A program made the translations under genes and the position numbers. The notes under the pieces are model-generated. The model saw only the letters and a program-made list of their open reading frames with translations, did no database searches and was not told where the DNA came from. DNA of 64,000 bases, from contig NZ_RBAH01000013.1 in assembly GCF_003626695.1 (NCBI RefSeq), positions 1-64,000 on the forward strand, written 5' to 3'. Below, one piece after another: positions 36,197-45,351 of this stretch. The stretch is from Paenibacillus ginsengarvi. Its GTDB lineage: Bacteria; Bacillota; Bacilli; Paenibacillales; NBRC-103111. The first letter of the stretch is position 1; each line of letters begins with the position of its first letter.

Positions 36197-38146
36197 ATGA
36201 AGCTGTCCGATTTGGAACATTACCGAATAGGCATCCACGATGTGTTGGATCAACTGAAGCAGCATGTATACGGCAGATCTTTGGAAGCGTTCGCAGAAGG
36301 GGACCGGGCGCGGGATGCGATTGCGACGGTCGAGCAACTGGAAGAGCGCAAGCAGATGATCAAGGCGGCGTTTATGAAGTCGCTTGGCGGTATCCCGCCG
36401 AGCGATACTCCGCTGAATCCGCGGGTGACGGGTACGGTGCAGGGGGATGGCTATACGGTCGAGAAGGTGATGTTCGAATCGCGTCCGGGCTGCTATGTAA
36501 CGGCCAATCTGTACATCCCCGGCGGCATTGCTGCGCCTACGGCTGCGGTACTGCATTTGTGCGGGCATAATCCGCTGGCCAAACACGCCGATCTGTACCA
36601 GACCGTCTCGCAACATTTGGTGCGCGCCGGATTGGTTGTGCTGACGACTGACCCAATCGGCCAAGGGGAACGGCTCAGCTATTACGAGCGCGACACGGCG
36701 AAGCTGAACGTGCAGGCGTCGACTCGCGAGCACGAGTATGCCGGTAAGCAAAGCTTGCCGCTCGGCGACAATATCGCCCGTTATTTTGTCCATGACGCGA
36801 TGCGGGCGATCGACTACTTGTGTACCCGCCCGGAAGTCGATCCGGCGAGGATCGGCGTAACCGGCTGCTCCGGCGGCGGAACGCAGACGAGCATGATGAT
36901 GATTAGCGACCCGCGTGTCGCGGCTGCCGCGCCATGCGCCTTCATCATGAACCGCGAATCGTATATGCATGCCGGGCAGGCGCAGGACGCCGAGCAAATA
37001 TGGCCGGGCTTGACGAAGATCGGCTTCGACCATGAAGATATTTTGCTGGCGATGGCGCCGCGCCCTACGCTCGTATTGGCGGCGGAATACGATTTTTTCC
37101 CGATCGAAGGCACGCGCCGGTCTGTAGAGCGGACGCAGCGGTTTTGGCCGATGTATGGCGGCGATACCCGCTTGGAGCTTTTCGAGGATGCGTCGGTGCA
37201 TAATTATTCGCCGACGATGGCCAAGGCCGCCGCCGCTTTTTTCAGCAAACATTTGCTATGCAAAGAGCTGAACTGCTCGTGGGACGGCATCGCTCCGGTC
37301 GCGCCGGAACAGCTGTGGGTGACGAAGAGCGGACAAGTGCGCGGCGACTTCGACGAACAGCGCGCCGTGCACGAGGAGAATCGCGACAGGCTTGCCAAGC
37401 TGAACGAGGCCGCCGCCGCTGTGCCGGATGAAGCGCGCAAAGAACGGGCGCTCGCCTGGCTGCGCGATCGAGTATACGGCGGGCGCAAGCCGTGCCGGCT
37501 CAATCCGCGCCGGATGAATCTCGGCAAGGCTGGGCAGGACGAGGAGCTGACCGTGGAAAGCGTGCTGTACTGGAGCCAGACGGCGCTGTTCAATCACGGC
37601 TTCCTGTTTCGCTCCGGCGAAAGCGCGGGCGAGGACAGTCCGGTGACGATCGCGCTGTGGCCGCGCGGAACGAAAAGCATCGAGCCGCGACTCGATTGGA
37701 TTCGCGCGACATGCAAAGCCGGGCGTGCGGTGTTTGTGCTTGACGTATCGGGCGATGGGGCGGTGCAGCCGAACAGCATTACGACGCACGGGCTGCACGA
37801 TTTTTACGGCACGCTGCATAAGCTGACGATTGATCTGTTTTGGATCGACGACAGCTTGGCCGCGCTGCGTACGTTTGACGTGATCCGCGCGCTCGATATG
37901 GTCGATTGGCTCGGCGGCGGCACGAACGGCGACATAACGCTGCGCGCCGAAGGGCGCTTCAGCTTATACGCCAAGCTGGCGGAGGCGCTGGACGGACGGC
38001 TGAAGCGGATCGAGCATGTAGACGGGATAGAAAGCATCGCCGATTTTGTCTCCTCCCGCTACTACGACACCTTGGATAGCGAGGGCATCGTCATGCCGGG
38101 CATGCTCGGCTATTTCGACATGCCGGATTTGCAGCGCTGGAAATAA
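36197..38146 (+). CDS. Large alpha/beta hydrolase (esterase/peptidase-like)
   Basis: This 649-residue cytoplasmic protein has no signal peptide. The central alpha/beta-hydrolase domain has the nucleophile elbow GVTGCSGGGTQ (Ser225), an EYDFFPIEG segment that can supply the acid, and EDASVHNYSP with the likely catalytic His. AVLHLCGHNPLAKHADLYQ forms the oxyanion region. Relatives include acetyl-xylan esterases and COG1506-type peptidases. The C-terminal 280 residues carry a second region of unknown role. Its position between a binding protein and an M20 hydrolase suggests that it opens an ester or amide in the imported molecule. Confidence 0.8.
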   Translation: MKLSDLEHYRIGIHDVLDQLKQHVYGRSLEAFAEGDRARDAIATVEQLEERKQMIKAAFMKSLGGIPPSDTPLNPRVTGTVQGDGYTVEKVMFESRPGCYVTANLYIPGGIAAPTAAVLHLCGHNPLAKHADLYQTVSQHLVRAGLVVLTTDPIGQGERLSYYERDTAKLNVQASTREHEYAGKQSLPLGDNIARYFVHDAMRAIDYLCTRPEVDPARIGVTGCSGGGTQTSMMMISDPRVAAAAPCAFIMNRESYMHAGQAQDAEQIWPGLTKIGFDHEDILLAMAPRPTLVLAAEYDFFPIEGTRRSVERTQRFWPMYGGDTRLELFEDASVHNYSPTMAKAAAAFFSKHLLCKELNCSWDGIAPVAPEQLWVTKSGQVRGDFDEQRAVHEENRDRLAKLNEAAAAVPDEARKERALAWLRDRVYGGRKPCRLNPRRMNLGKAGQDEELTVESVLYWSQTALFNHGFLFRSGESAGEDSPVTIALWPRGTKSIEPRLDWIRATCKAGRAVFVLDVSGDGAVQPNSITTHGLHDFYGTLHKLTIDLFWIDDSLAALRTFDVIRALDMVDWLGGGTNGDITLRAEGRFSLYAKLAEALDGRLKRIEHVDGIESIADFVSSRYYDTLDSEGIVMPGMLGYFDMPDLQRWK

Positions 38147-38185
38147 ATCCAGGCGACGGATGCGGATAAGGAAGGTGATATCGAT

Positions 38186-39394
38186 ATGGATATAGGGAAT
38201 GTGGGTATGGAGAACCTCTCCGTGCAGCAGCGGATTAAACAGTGGCCAGCCGAACAGCAGGCTTTGCTGGAGACGACTTATCGCGAACTGCACGAGCTGG
38301 CCGAGGTGAGCTGGAGCGAGGTAAATACGAACGCTTATTTATGCCGCGCGCTGGATCGGATTGGCGTCAGCTACGAGACGTTTCCCGACCAGACGGGGGT
38401 CGTCGCCATTTGGGACGAGGGCGTACCCGGGCCGACTGTCGGTTTGAGAGCGGACATCGACGCGCTGCCGCATGAGTGGAAAGGCAAGCAATTGGCGATC
38501 CACTCCTGCGGCCATGACGCTCATATGACGATCGTGCTGCACACGCTTAGCTGCTTGAAGCAATGCGGCTTTCGGCCGCAAGGACGGTTAAAGCTGCTGT
38601 TTCAGCCTGCGGAAGAGACGGGAGACGGCGCATTGTCGTTTATCCGCAAAGGCGTTATCGACGATGTCGATTATTTGCTCAGCCTGCATGTGCGTCCGAT
38701 TCAGGATATGCCGTATGGCAAGTCATCGGCAGCGATTTACCATGGCTCTGCGGTGCAAATGCGCGGGGAGATCAAAGGCGTTCAGGCGCATGCCGCCAGG
38801 CCCCATCTCGGCGTGAACGTTATTGACGCTCTTGCTGCTATTGTTCAGGCGGTTAATGCCGTACGTTCGAATCCGCTCGTGCCGAGTTCGGCGAAAGTGA
38901 CGCAGGCGGCTGCGGGCAGCACGATCAACATCATTCCCGACTACGCCTCCTTCGGGATCGATCTGCGCGCGCAGACGAATGAAGCGATGGACGATTTGAT
39001 CCGGGGCGTTGTGCGGGCGGTGCAAGCGGCCGGCGCGGCCAACGGCGCCGAGGTGTCGATCGCTCCGACGGCTCGTATGGTTGCGGCTATGCCGAATGCG
39101 GCGATGGAGGCGATCGTCGGTCAGGCGATTCGCGAGGCGCTCGGCGACGAAGCGTTCCATCCGCCGGTGCTGACGTCGGGCGGGGAAGATTTTCATCAAT
39201 ATGCATTGGCGAAGCCGGGCCTCGCGACGACGATGGTCGGATTAGGCGCAGGTTTAAGCCCGGGGCTGCATCATCCGGAAATGAGCTTTAATCTGGGGGC
39301 GCTGCAGCACGGTGTCGCCATCATGGCGACGGCCGTGACGAAGTTGTTCGATCAGGACTGCAACCCCGGCGCCGGGAAAGAAAGCGTACTGTAA
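38186..39394 (+). CDS. M20-family amidohydrolase (probable desuccinylase/deacylase)
   Basis: This 402-residue enzyme has the M20D layout: GLRADIDALP, HSCGHDAHMTI with metal-binding Cys, His and His, the catalytic pair in QPAEETGDGA, HVRP, and TSGGEDFHQYA near the C-terminus. The dimerisation domain has KGVQAHAARPHLGVNVIDA. M20D enzymes remove N-acyl groups from amino acids. In the known racemase pathway an M20 enzyme hydrolyses N-succinyl-L-amino acids, so it is the natural final step here. AAGGAAGGTGAT precedes the ATG. Confidence 0.92.
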   Translation: MDIGNVGMENLSVQQRIKQWPAEQQALLETTYRELHELAEVSWSEVNTNAYLCRALDRIGVSYETFPDQTGVVAIWDEGVPGPTVGLRADIDALPHEWKGKQLAIHSCGHDAHMTIVLHTLSCLKQCGFRPQGRLKLLFQPAEETGDGALSFIRKGVIDDVDYLLSLHVRPIQDMPYGKSSAAIYHGSAVQMRGEIKGVQAHAARPHLGVNVIDALAAIVQAVNAVRSNPLVPSSAKVTQAAAGSTINIIPDYASFGIDLRAQTNEAMDDLIRGVVRAVQAAGAANGAEVSIAPTARMVAAMPNAAMEAIVGQAIREALGDEAFHPPVLTSGGEDFHQYALAKPGLATTMVGLGAGLSPGLHHPEMSFNLGALQHGVAIMATAVTKLFDQDCNPGAGKESVL

Positions 39395-39488
39395 CCACTG
39401 TGACCGATTGGTCGAGTCAAGTACGTGGATAAACGGCCGCTGAGATGTCGTACGCGAGTGCGCCGACGCCTGCCGTGGTAGTGTTGAC

Positions 39489-39526
39489 AAAAGCGAGGCT
39501 TGGGATCGTTTTCCTAGTCTCGTTTT
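39489..39526 (+). terminator. Terminator of the racemase operon
   Basis: AAAAGCGAGGCTTGGG pairs imperfectly with TCCTAGTCTCGTTTT, giving a stem ending in a T-run. Mismatches make it a moderate terminator. Confidence 0.55.
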
Positions 39527-39633
39527 ATCAGCACTCCTATTTTTTTGTTTTTGCTAGACCAATCCCACAGTGAAATGTAAAATTTAAATTGTTACCCAAA
39601 AAAGTGACCAAAACATTGGAGGAAAACGCTCTT

Positions 39634-41496
39634 ATGTTTCTTAAGAAGTCTCAGTTTACAAAAAGCGGAAGGACGTACAGCTACTATAAAATTGTCGAGA
39701 CTTACAAGGACGGGGCAGGGTGTCATAAGCATCGGGTTGTTAAACATTTGGGCAAGCTCAGCGATGAGGAAGCCGCAAACATTCGGCAAGTGCTCAAGGA
39801 GCAGCGCAAACGGCTGAACGGCATACAGAACCGGGCAATCCGCAGCGAGGCGGACGATCCGGCTTATTTGCAGCGAAACGCGCAAATTGCGGTCTTGCTC
39901 GAGACCAAGATGCTTGCCTATGAGCCTTATGCCCAAAAGGAATGGAATGTGACGGAAGCGGATATGCTGCTGCTAGTTCGGGAAGGAACCGGCGAGCTGT
40001 ATATGGACGGAAAGAAGATTGAGCTGCGTTATGGGCTCGTTGTATACGCGCCTGCGGGCAGCGGCATGCATGTGGTCAATACTAGCGGGAGCGTCCTGCA
40101 ACTGGATCGGATGACTATCGAAGCGGTAAGCAGAACCGGCAGCCCGGCAGCGGGAGGAACATACCGTTCGGAGCGGTTCTCTGCGATCGTCCCGGAACCG
40201 AAGCGTCTGCATTCACCTTATCGGGCGCTGCAATTGTTTAAGGAGCTCCACGAAGGGGGCGACAGCCGCGATCCGCGAAATTCGATCAAGAGGCAGCTGC
40301 TATTTTATACGTTGCTGGATATTATCGCTTGCAGCCGGCTGGAGGCGAATCCTAGCGATAGCGATCCTACTGACGTTATTGAGCAGGCGGTTGAAATGAT
40401 TCATGAAAGCTACGGTGACGATTTGACGCGCGATCAGTTAGCCGAGCAGCTTGGCGTATCGCCCGAGCATTTTTCCCGGTTGTTCAAGAAGGAGAAGGGC
40501 ATGAGCTTCATCGAGTACTTACTCCAGTTTCGCATTGAGAAGTCCCGAGAGCTGCTGCTGCTTTCCAAATCCAGTGTTAACGAGGTTGCCGGTCGGGTCG
40601 GATTTCAGAACCCGTACTATTTCAGCCGCAAATTCAAACAGCTGGTCGGAGTATCGCCAAGCGCCTATATTCATCAGGCTAAAAAATACGTCACCTTGTA
40701 CGCAGGCTTGACTTCCTGCTTGCTTACTCTTGGCGTTATTCCTCGTGCCGGGATCCTAACGGATTGGATGGCATCGCATTACAAGAGTTTGCTGGACAAG
40801 CACGATTTTCTACCCATAGAGGGTTTGGACGACCGGAGCTTTCAGATGATCAGCGAGCTGAATCCGGATCTCGTCTTCTGCAATGTGCATAAGATGGATT
40901 TGGCTAAGGTGGTCCAGCTTGGGCCAGTCGCGGCGATCGATATGGAGAAAATCGGCTGGCGGGAGCAGCTCCGGTATATGGCGGAGGTGGTCGGCAAGCA
41001 GAAGGAGGCGGAGGATTGGCTGAGGTCGTTCGAGCAGCGGCTGACGGAGGCGAAAAAGAAGCTGAGCGGCATCCTGAACGGGCAGGACACTTTCGCCATT
41101 ATGAAAGTCGTATCCGGAAAAATGTACATCTATGGCGATTTGAGAAGTATGGGCGGACCGATGCTTTACCGGGAACTGCAGCTTCCGCCTCCTGCCGCCG
41201 TGAAGGAGCGAATTATCGATCAAGGCTTGCTTAATGTGTGCGTTACGCCTGCGGAGCTAGGCGATTATTCAGCCGACCATCTGTTTCTGATGAACTACGA
41301 ATCCAACTGGACAGATAATGTGAAATCGTTCAAAGCGCATCCGAACTGGAAGAAGTTCAGTGCCGTTGTAAAAAATCAAGTGTATGAGGTCAATCCCGAG
41401 TTGTTTTACGGCTTCGATCCGTTATCGCTTGAGATGCAAATGCAGGAAATCTTAAAGCGTGTGCTGCCCGGTCCCGGTCACAATCGTAGCCTGTAA
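39634..41496 (+). CDS. AraC/substrate-binding regulator (Btr-like) with transposase-like N-terminus
   Basis: This 620-residue protein has three parts. Residues 1-62 (MFLKKSQFTKSGRTY, YYKIVETYKD, RVVKHLGKLSDEEA) resemble the N-terminus of IS1634-type transposases. Residues about 75-370 are an AraC-binding cupin plus AraC double helix-turn-helix (LTRDQLAEQLGVSPEHFSRL, AGRVGFQNPYYFSRKFKQLV). Residues about 385-615 resemble a periplasmic siderophore-binding protein, as in Bacillus Btr, which binds bacillibactin and activates siderophore uptake. The binding-protein gene at 41599 follows. GGAGG lies 12 bases before the ATG. The reading frame has no stop across the junction. Confidence 0.82.
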   Translation: MFLKKSQFTKSGRTYSYYKIVETYKDGAGCHKHRVVKHLGKLSDEEAANIRQVLKEQRKRLNGIQNRAIRSEADDPAYLQRNAQIAVLLETKMLAYEPYAQKEWNVTEADMLLLVREGTGELYMDGKKIELRYGLVVYAPAGSGMHVVNTSGSVLQLDRMTIEAVSRTGSPAAGGTYRSERFSAIVPEPKRLHSPYRALQLFKELHEGGDSRDPRNSIKRQLLFYTLLDIIACSRLEANPSDSDPTDVIEQAVEMIHESYGDDLTRDQLAEQLGVSPEHFSRLFKKEKGMSFIEYLLQFRIEKSRELLLLSKSSVNEVAGRVGFQNPYYFSRKFKQLVGVSPSAYIHQAKKYVTLYAGLTSCLLTLGVIPRAGILTDWMASHYKSLLDKHDFLPIEGLDDRSFQMISELNPDLVFCNVHKMDLAKVVQLGPVAAIDMEKIGWREQLRYMAEVVGKQKEAEDWLRSFEQRLTEAKKKLSGILNGQDTFAIMKVVSGKMYIYGDLRSMGGPMLYRELQLPPPAAVKERIIDQGLLNVCVTPAELGDYSADHLFLMNYESNWTDNVKSFKAHPNWKKFSAVVKNQVYEVNPELFYGFDPLSLEMQMQEILKRVLPGPGHNRSL

Positions 41497-41548
41497 CCAT
41501 CACGAATGTGTATGGACTGCTTCCTGTAGTACTTGTTATGATGACTAT

Positions 41549-41567
41549 GATAATAATTATCATTATC
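41549..41567. promoter_or_regulatory. Fur box
   Basis: GATAATAATTATCATTATC matches the Fur consensus at 17 of 19 positions. It lies 32 bases before the ATG of the siderophore-binding lipoprotein gene, as expected for iron-repressed uptake. Confidence 0.85.
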
Positions 41568-41598
41568 AAACAAACAAGAGACAGGGGAGCGACAGTGC

Positions 41599-42585
41599 AT
41601 GTTGGCAATAAAAGGTTGGGCAGCGCTTTGCATGGCGGCGCTTGTGGTTATAGGCAGCGGCTGTGGCACTTCATCGGGAACGAACACGGAACAGCAGACT
41701 GCTGTAAAACCGGTAACGAATCAAGCGGAAGGAAACAAAACCAGAGTAGTTAAATCGGAAAAGGGAGAGGTAACGATTCCCGCGGAGCCGAAGCGCGTCG
41801 TTGCCGCCTATTATCACGGTACGCTGGCCGCCTTGGGCATAAACGCCATCGGAGCCAATAAGGAATGGTGGATGGGCAGTCCGTTTCTGAAGGAGCAGGA
41901 AGCCAAAATGGAAGATATCGGGGCACCGGGCTCTGTGGAGAAAGTAGCCTCCATGAACCCGGATCTGATTGTCATCAACGGCTTTGCCGAAGCGGACTAC
42001 GATAAATTTTCCAAAATTGCGCCGACGGTGTTCATCCCGTACACAGCTTACAAAAATGTCCGGGAAGAAGTAAAGCTGCTCGGGGACACGCTTGGAAGAC
42101 AGAAGGAAGCGGCCGACTGGCTGGCCAAATACGAGCAGAAGGCGAAAGAAAGCCGCGAGAAGATTAAAGGCGCGGTCAAGGACGGAGAAACGGCTGTAAT
42201 CATCAATGTCCGCGAGAAAAAAATATCGCTGCTGGGCGATAATTACGGCCGCGGCGGGGAAGTCATTTACAACATGCTGAAGCTGAAGGCGCCGGAGTTT
42301 GTACAGCAGCAGGTCATCGACAGCGGCAAGCAGATCGTTGAAATATCGATGGAGATGCTTCCTACGTATGCGAATGTCGACCGAATCTTTATTTGTATGA
42401 ACGACGGCACGACGGAAGAGCAGGTTAAAGCTATTTTGGACAGTCCCATTTGGAAAAACATACCGGCTGTAAAAAACAATAAAGTATATACGCTCGATTA
42501 TAAAACGTATTTGTATTAAGATCCGATTTCCATTCTGGGGCAGGCGGATCTGATAGCAGACATGCTGGCGAAAAGCGCCAAATAA
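41599..42585 (+). pseudogene. Siderophore-binding lipoprotein gene with late nonsense codon
   Basis: The protein has a signal peptide, lipobox IGSGC (Cys22) and an iron-siderophore binding fold (KGEVTIPAEPKRVVAAYY, SMNPDLIVINGF, IAPTVFIPY, NVDRIFICMNDG, KNNKVYTLDYKTYLY). A TAA at 42517-42519 ends it at 306 residues. In the same frame the next 22 codons read DPISILGQADLIADMLAKSA, the normal end of this family, before TAA 42583-42585. So one Tyr codon has apparently become a stop. The truncated form lacks the last helix and may or may not bind iron. It is controlled by the Fur box and probably the Btr-like regulator. Confidence 0.88.
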
Positions 42586-42642
42586 CAAGCCGAGCCGCAT
42601 CTGCGGGTATGCTCTAATGCAGAGCCGATAAGTTAAACCCGT

Positions 42643-42673
42643 AAAAAATCCTGGTACTATCAGGATTTTTTTG
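42643..42673 (+). terminator. Terminator after the siderophore-binding protein gene
   Basis: AAAAAATCCTG and CAGGATTTTTT arms with a 7-base loop. Confidence 0.9.
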
Positions 42674-42707
42674 TTTTCGCGGGTGGAAGGCCGACCAAAT
42701 ATTTCCT

Positions 42708-42736
42708 TTGCTTAAGCGCGGAGCGAGGCGTATAAT
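42708..42736 (+). promoter_or_regulatory. Promoter of the RarD-like permease gene
   Basis: TTGCTT and TATAAT separated by 17 bases, about 37 bases before the start codon. Confidence 0.75.
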
Positions 42737-42772
42737 CCGTTCTGACATAGAGGGAGAAGTGGGGAATTGGTT

Positions 42773-43657
42773 ATGAACAACGGTTTGGTCAACGCCATTA
42801 TCGCGTATATCATGTGGGGGGTACTCCCGCTTTATTGGAAGCTGTTTACCGACGTCCCGGCAGGCGAGATTTTATCACATCGAGTCGTCTGGTCGTTCGT
42901 CTTCATGGGTATTCTCGTCGCCGTCCAGCGGCGATGGGGCGAAATGAAGCGGATTGCGGCTAGCCGTGCGCATCTGCTGCCGCTCGCAGCCAGCGGACTG
43001 CTGATCGCAGCGAATTGGCTCATCTTCATCTGGGCGGTTAACAACGGCCATGTGGTCGAGACAAGTCTCGGCTATTACTTGAACCCGCTGCTGAACGTGC
43101 TGCTGGCGGTCGTTTTCCTTCGCGAGAAGCCAAACCGCAGCCAATGGCTCGCGATTGCCATCGCTAGCGCCGCGGTGCTTATCATCGCCATCGACTACGG
43201 GCGGTTCCCGTGGATCGCGATCTCGCTTGCTGCGTCGTTTAGCTTGTACGGCTTAGCGAAGAAGAAGATCGGGCAAGACGCTTCTATAGGCTTGCTGTCG
43301 GAGACGGCGGTCGTCCTGCCCTTCGCGCTCGGATACTGGATCTACTTGGCCGCCGTGGGAAAAACGACGGCATGGACGCTGCCTGCGTTCACTTTCTCCG
43401 AGCTGCTTCTGTCCGGCGTGGTAACGGCGCTGCCGCTGCTTTTCTTTGCGCGAGCGGCTGCACGGATGACGCTGTCCACGCTCGGATTCGTACAATACAT
43501 CGGACCGACGATCATGCTGTTTTTGAGCGTATTCGTATTCAAAGAAGCGGTCTCGCCGGTTCTGCTTGTCGGCTTCGCGCTCATCTGGTCAGCGCTCGTC
43601 GTATACGCAGTGGCATCCGTTCGCGGTACGAGACTCACGAAGACGAAGGCGAACTGA
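42773..43657 (+). CDS. rarD: RarD/EamA-family permease
   Basis: This 294-residue protein has ten hydrophobic helices in two EamA halves. The N-terminus NAIIAYIMWGVLPLYWKLF and the segment AGEILSHRVVWSF are typical of RarD, the chloramphenicol-sensitive protein family of the drug/metabolite transporter superfamily. The substrate is not known. The ATG at 42773 follows AGTGGGG. It is transcribed alone, between its own promoter and a terminator at 43685. Confidence 0.9.
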   Translation: MNNGLVNAIIAYIMWGVLPLYWKLFTDVPAGEILSHRVVWSFVFMGILVAVQRRWGEMKRIAASRAHLLPLAASGLLIAANWLIFIWAVNNGHVVETSLGYYLNPLLNVLLAVVFLREKPNRSQWLAIAIASAAVLIIAIDYGRFPWIAISLAASFSLYGLAKKKIGQDASIGLLSETAVVLPFALGYWIYLAAVGKTTAWTLPAFTFSELLLSGVVTALPLLFFARAAARMTLSTLGFVQYIGPTIMLFLSVFVFKEAVSPVLLVGFALIWSALVVYAVASVRGTRLTKTKAN

Positions 43658-43684
43658 AGGCCAAAGGCGCTCCGGCGCCGCCAT

Positions 43685-43725
43685 AACGGCCATTTCCGTC
43701 CGACTGGGCGGGGATGGCCGTTTTT
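43685..43725. terminator. Terminator between convergent genes
   Basis: AACGGCCAT and ATGGCCGTT arms with a T-run on the plus strand. It can serve the RarD gene. The opposite gene ends 20 bases away. Confidence 0.8.
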
Positions 43726-43745
43726 ATGTTTGCAGTGAGTTTACT

Positions 43746-44717
43746 TTAAACAAGAAATTTTCCCTTATGGAAACGCTCTTGCAAAATCACGCGCAGCTCC
43801 TCAGGAATCCGCTCAAACTCGACCCCTTTCCCCAAAAACAAAAGCCAATCCGCATAATACGCCAGTGTCTCCGCATCGGTCACATCCAGTTGAACATTGA
43901 AAATCCCGCTTGACTGAAACATCCCGGTCAAGGACAAAATAATCCCCGGCGGGTGCATGCGCTTAAAGCGCTGAATTCCAGTCATATCAAGCTTCACAAC
44001 AAGATTGGCATCACGTGCGCCAAGCCGCTTTTTGCTTAAAATCTCTTGCTCGGACCACTTCATCTCCTGCTCGGAAATGGCGGAATCCCGCAGCATCTCA
44101 ACAGGCAAATACCGAAACTCATCCGTATCAAAATCATAAACCTCGACCCGCCACTGAGCGTTCGAGTTAAAAATATGCAGCAAAAAAACGTCCATGAGCT
44201 GCGGCCAGCCCGGGTTCAGCTCATAAGTCAAGCGCAAATGCCTATCCCGCACAGCAAGCGAAATCAGCTGGTTCAGCTCCGCAGGCGCCGCATCGTCGAG
44301 CTCGAGAAGATTCGGATTGGCGGGATTTGTATTTTCGAAAAGCAACATATGATTCAGCTCGATAAGTTCGTCTTGCTGGGTTTGCGACGCGATGCCGATG
44401 AGTTTTTCAGTGATCGAACGGCGATTTTGCAAATAAGGCAGCTGCGAATTTTTCGAGGCGATAAAGCTGATAAAAATCGCTTTCAGCTCTTCCGGCGTGA
44501 AGCGGACGGCGGGCAAATACTGATTTTGCAGGACAAAGTAGCCGCCACCGCGCCCAAGCTCAGTCGTCAGCGGAAAACCCATTGCCTGAATCTCGTTAAT
44601 GTCGCGAATCGCCGTCGCGCGGGAAATCTTGAACTCCCGTTGAATTTCGGCAATCGTAAAATGCGCGCGGTTATTGATGTAGCGCATAATCAAGTTCACT
44701 CGTTCTGTTTTCTTCAT
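43746..44717 (-). CDS. HTH/WYL-domain transcriptional regulator (YafY type)
   Basis: This 323-residue protein has an N-terminal HTH_11 domain (residues about 8-62; FTIAEIQREFKISRATAIRDI) and a WYL-type C-terminal part (SLAVRDRHLRLTYELN and ESERIPEEL-like end). The WYL core is not obvious, so ligand binding may differ. The chosen start, MKKTERVN at 44717, excludes 19 residues that read through the promoter region. It is divergent from two GyrI-like genes, 107 bases away, and probably regulates them. Confidence 0.88.
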   Translation of the reverse strand: MKKTERVNLIMRYINNRAHFTIAEIQREFKISRATAIRDINEIQAMGFPLTTELGRGGGYFVLQNQYLPAVRFTPEELKAIFISFIASKNSQLPYLQNRRSITEKLIGIASQTQQDELIELNHMLLFENTNPANPNLLELDDAAPAELNQLISLAVRDRHLRLTYELNPGWPQLMDVFLLHIFNSNAQWRVEVYDFDTDEFRYLPVEMLRDSAISEQEMKWSEQEILSKKRLGARDANLVVKLDMTGIQRFKRMHPPGIILSLTGMFQSSGIFNVQLDVTDAETLAYYADWLLFLGKGVEFERIPEELRVILQERFHKGKFLV

Positions 44718-44823
44718 GATTTTATTGTACCAAAAATGTAGCAATAAAAACGTATCATTTTTTGATACATTCAAGGGGTACTATCAATCTTGTAAAAACT
44801 AAACCCGCAAAGGAGAAAATAAC

Positions 44824-45303
44824 ATGCCTAACTACTCCATCAAAACCATCTCGGAAAACTACAAAATGACTGCTTTCGGTGTCACATTTCAAGATTTCAA
44901 CGACTGGGCAGGTAATGCTGCAAAAACTGCGGCGAAAAAAGCCGAAATCACAGAAAACGGCGAGCTTGCTAAACTTCTCGCGCTCGCTGACGGGCAAGAA
45001 TATCAAATCAACTATGTCGTCGACGGCAAGGCTTGGCGCGGCTTCGGCGTGATGGGGGAGTTCGAGGTGGAAGGCGCGGTCGTCCTCGATTTTCTCGCTG
45101 GCGACTACCTTGTCGTACCTGGCACAGGCGCAAACAAAGACCGTCTTGCTGACGAAATCACAGGCAAAGTTTTCGGCGGCATGCTGCAAGAAATCAAAAA
45201 CTACCAATACGTTGGTCCTGGTAACTCCACATTCGTCCAAGCCGCTGAGAACGGTGAATTTTACGGCGAAATGTGGCTTCGCGTAAAGAAAGTCGAAGGC
45301 TAA
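44824..45303 (+). CDS. GyrI-like small-molecule-binding protein (copy 1)
   Basis: This 159-residue protein is a stand-alone GyrI-like (effector-binding) domain: MTAFGVTFQDFNDWAG, NYVVDGKAWRGFGVMGEF, GDYLVVPGTG and ending GEFYGEMWLRVKK. Such domains bind cationic or hydrophobic small molecules, and some protect gyrase or hydrolyse toxins. It is followed 48 bases later by a second copy. AAAGGAG precedes the ATG. The gene is divergent from a WYL regulator, which suggests ligand-responsive control. Confidence 0.82.
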   Translation: MPNYSIKTISENYKMTAFGVTFQDFNDWAGNAAKTAAKKAEITENGELAKLLALADGQEYQINYVVDGKAWRGFGVMGEFEVEGAVVLDFLAGDYLVVPGTGANKDRLADEITGKVFGGMLQEIKNYQYVGPGNSTFVQAAENGEFYGEMWLRVKKVEG

Positions 45304-45351
45304 TCGCTAACCAACCCGCAGAAGTTAAACTTGGATAAAAGGAGCATTCCC

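Noticed and set aside
41016-41234. Plus-strand small frame inside the Btr-like regulator gene
   Set aside because: It is a shadow of the regulator in another frame with no family match.
44046-44741. Long plus-strand frame opposite the WYL regulator
   Set aside because: It is the antisense of a clear regulator gene; its composition is just the mirror of that gene and it has no ribosome binding site.
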